Part shown: in pieces, positions 14,732-16,635 of the stretch
Layout of the letters: each line of letters opens with the position of its first letter
Numbering within the stretch: position 1 is the first letter of the stretch
From: Tissierellia bacterium
GTDB lineage: Bacteria; Bacillota_A; Clostridia; Tissierellales; Peptoniphilaceae
NCBI GenBank assembly: GCA_012728775.1
Contig: JAAYEN010000246.1
Coordinates: 1-16,635, forward strand
Length of the DNA: 16,635 nt
Reading direction: 5' to 3'
Program-made: the position numbers and the translations under genes
The notes under the pieces: generated by a model
Databases searched by the model: none
Seen by the model: only the letters and a program-made list of their open reading frames with translations
What the model was told of the DNA's origin: nothing

Positions 14732-15821
14732 TATAAATAGAAATCTTTTCAAACTATGGGAAATAGGAAGACAGCCTTTATTTGCAACTATTTTTGGTTT
14801 ATTAATAGGTGGAATTGTTATAGTTATATCTGGCCAAAATCCTATACCTGTATTTATTAATATGTTCGACAAGTCATTTATCAGACCGTATTATCTATTA
14901 CAGACTTTAACTAGATCTTCTCCCATTATCATATGCGGAATAGCTACTGCCATTGCTTGGCGAGGTGGATATATAAATATTGGAGTAGAAGGCCAGATGA
15001 TAGTTGGAGGATTTATAGCTACAGTATGTGCTATTTATATGCCTGGACCACCCATACTCGTTTTAATAGTTTCCATAATTGCAGGAATGATTGGAGCAGC
15101 ATTATATGCCCTAATAGCTGCGATTTTATTTGTAAAATACAATGTATCCTTAGTAATCACTACTTTAATGATGAATTACATAGCTAGTTATATTACATCG
15201 TATTTTGTGTCATTTCCCTTGAGAGATTTATCAGGAGATGGACTAGCTTCCCAAACTGTTACAATAGATGAGGGAATAAGATTTATCACCTTCTCAAAAA
15301 CCAGCACATTCAATATAGCCTTCTTTATGGCAATAGGAATTGTACTATTATTTATGTATGTTTCAAAAAACACAGTATTTGGATATGAATCTAAAATGTC
15401 AGGACTGAATCCCCACTTTGCAAAATATGGGGGAATTAAACAGACAAAAACCATACTACTTACTATGGCATTAAGTGGTGCCATTGCAGCTTTGGCAGGG
15501 GTAGCTGAAATATATGGAGTGAAATATAGATATATAGATGGAATGTTCACTACCACCAGTTATGCTTGGACAGGATTAATGGCAGCTTTAATAGCTAAAT
15601 TGCATCCCGTGGGAATTTTAGTTTCCTCGATATTTTTATCAGGATTACAAGTTGGAGGACAAGCTATCCAAAGAAGTTCCAATATTCCTTTGCAGATGTC
15701 TACCCTTATCCAATGTTGTATAACACTGTTTGTATCGGTAAAAATAGTCTTTAAATCTAAGATATCCAAAGAAAATTTACAAAGACTTAGGGATGAAAAA
15801 GATGAAAGGAGTGGTGTCTAA
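14712..15821 (+). CDS. nupP: Nucleoside-type ABC importer, permease subunit 1
   Basis: A 369-residue integral membrane permease of the BPD_transp_2 family. After a short basic cytoplasmic N-terminus (MIKKQSSINRNLFKLWEIGR) it has about eight to ten hydrophobic segments, starting with PLFATIFGLLIGGIVIVISG. The diagnostic GGYINIGVEGQMIVGG (about residues 94-109) is the signature of nucleoside and sugar permeases, and the C-terminal part holds TYAWTG-like and GILVSSIFLSGLQVGG stretches, ending in a charged tail. It should form the channel with the second permease and use the double ATPase. GGGAGG at 14698-14703 lies eight bases before the ATG, inside the ATPase gene. Its TAA stop shares one base with the ATG of the next gene, a sign of coupled translation of the two permease halves. 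Confidence 0.92.
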   Translation: MIKKQSSINRNLFKLWEIGRQPLFATIFGLLIGGIVIVISGQNPIPVFINMFDKSFIRPYYLLQTLTRSSPIIICGIATAIAWRGGYINIGVEGQMIVGGFIATVCAIYMPGPPILVLIVSIIAGMIGAALYALIAAILFVKYNVSLVITTLMMNYIASYITSYFVSFPLRDLSGDGLASQTVTIDEGIRFITFSKTSTFNIAFFMAIGIVLLFMYVSKNTVFGYESKMSGLNPHFAKYGGIKQTKTILLTMALSGAIAALAGVAEIYGVKYRYIDGMFTTTSYAWTGLMAALIAKLHPVGILVSSIFLSGLQVGGQAIQRSSNIPLQMSTLIQCCITLFVSVKIVFKSKISKENLQRLRDEKDERSGV

Positions 15822-16635
15822 TGAGTTGGGGATATTTGGCAGTTTTAATTAATTCTACAATTAGATCTACCACACCAGTATTGTTGGCAGCCTTAGGTTC
15901 TTTAGTTTGTAGTAGGTCGGGAGTTTTTAATATCGCTTTAGAAGGACAGATGTTAGTAGCTTCTTTTACTTCCATATTGGTAAATTATTACACGGGAAAT
16001 GTGTTTTTATCAGTAACTGCTGGAGTTTTGTCAGGGGTTTTTATCGGAATGATAGTGGCATTATTGCAAGTAAAGTATAATGCAGCAGATATGGTTATTG
16101 GCACATCTATTAATTTGTTGGTAGGAGCCTTAACTAGCATTTTGCTTAGCATATTCCTTGGAGTTAGGGGAAGTTATTCTAGTCCGGATTTAGTTTCTTT
16201 AAAAAAAATAAAAATACCTATAATCAATTCCATACCTATAATAGGACGAATTTTTGAAAATCTTACGGTTATAGATTATATGGCTTATGTATTAGCGATT
16301 TTAATTTTTATATATTTATTTAGAACAATATCTGGATTTAGAGTGTTATCCGTAGGAGTTAACAAAGATGCAGCAGAAAGCTTAGGCATAAATGGAACTA
16401 GAGTTAGAATGTCTATGGTAATATTATCTGGAGCTTTATGTGGATTAGGTGGAGTAGCTTTGAGCATGGGGCAAGTTATTTTGTTTACAGAAAATATGAC
16501 AGCAGGAAGAGGATTTATAGCCATGGCATCAGCTAGTATGGGAATGAACCATCCGATTTATGTTATAGTATCCAGCTTGTTTTTTGGATTTTCCCAAGCC
16601 ATAGGTGCAACTATGCAAAACTTAATACCTAGCCA
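15821..16635 (+). CDS. nupQ: Nucleoside-type ABC importer, permease subunit 2 (3' end outside window)
   Basis: The frame opens with MSWGYLAVLINSTIRSTTPV and stays open for 271 codons to the window edge, so the C-terminus is missing. It is the partner permease of the BPD_transp_2 family: TPVLLAALGSLVCSRSGVFN followed by IALEGQML is the conserved segment of NupQ-like proteins, and several further hydrophobic stretches follow (SVTAGVLSGVFIGMIVALLQ, VLAILIFIYLF). The VGVNKDAAESLGINGTRVRM stretch is the cytoplasmic coupling loop expected to contact the ATPase. AAGGAG at 15806-15811 lies nine bases before the ATG, which overlaps the stop of permease 1 by one base. Family members are about 300-320 residues, so only a short C-terminal part should be missing. 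Confidence 0.92.
   Translation, partial: MSWGYLAVLINSTIRSTTPVLLAALGSLVCSRSGVFNIALEGQMLVASFTSILVNYYTGNVFLSVTAGVLSGVFIGMIVALLQVKYNAADMVIGTSINLLVGALTSILLSIFLGVRGSYSSPDLVSLKKIKIPIINSIPIIGRIFENLTVIDYMAYVLAILIFIYLFRTISGFRVLSVGVNKDAAESLGINGTRVRMSMVILSGALCGLGGVALSMGQVILFTENMTAGRGFIAMASASMGMNHPIYVIVSSLFFGFSQAIGATMQNLIPS

Noticed and set aside
14933..15187. An 84-codon + strand frame inside permease 1
   Set aside because: It is out of frame with a well-conserved membrane permease and its Cys/Tyr/Ser/Trp-rich product has no family resemblance.

Overview
The window is AT-rich, gene-dense chromosomal DNA of a low-GC Gram-positive bacterium. The order dnaA-dnaN-rlbA-recF-gyrB-gyrA is the classic origin-proximal block of Firmicutes. 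An RsbV/RsbW/sigma-factor set directly behind gyrA recalls the place of the sigB operon in Clostridioides difficile, from memory. Together with the strong AGA/ATA codon preference, this suggests an anaerobic clostridial or Tissierellia-type organism. That placement is inference, because no rRNA is present. Every gene lies on the + strand, there are no mobile elements, tRNAs or CRISPR arrays, and no stretch above 300 bases lacks a gene.

Region 1 (1-8809): the 3' end of dnaA, a 118-base spacer with one good DnaA box, then an unbroken tandem of dnaN, rlbA, recF, gyrB, gyrA, an RsbV-like STAS protein, an RsbW-like protein and a group 3 sigma factor. Gaps are 0-13 bases or the genes overlap, and I see no terminator, so sliding clamp, gyrase and an alternative sigma factor may share transcripts. 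The RsbW-like protein is the oddest gene here: it keeps the family fold signature but has lost most ATP-binding motifs.

Region 2 (8810-11194): a MarR-type regulator behind a perfect 20-base palindrome that sits between possible -35 and -10 elements, then an MTA/SAH nucleosidase with a TTG start, then an asparaginase of the SxxK, zinc-site family (Rhizobium etli AnsA type). A hairpin terminator closes this unit.

Region 3 (11201-16635): a strong-looking promoter drives a purine salvage and uptake operon: purine nucleoside phosphorylase, a divergent BMP-family lipoprotein, a double-cassette ABC ATPase and two membrane permeases of the NupNOPQ type. The last permease runs off the window. The lipoprotein would capture nucleosides outside the membrane, NupO/P/Q would import them, and the phosphorylase would split them to base plus ribose-1-phosphate. 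The nucleosidase of region 2 feeds the same purine pool by releasing adenine.

I did not find an obviously new multi-gene system. The best leads are the eroded anti-sigma kinase within a gyrase-linked partner-switch module, the palindrome-controlled MarR/nucleosidase/asparaginase unit, and the divergent nucleoside-type binding protein.
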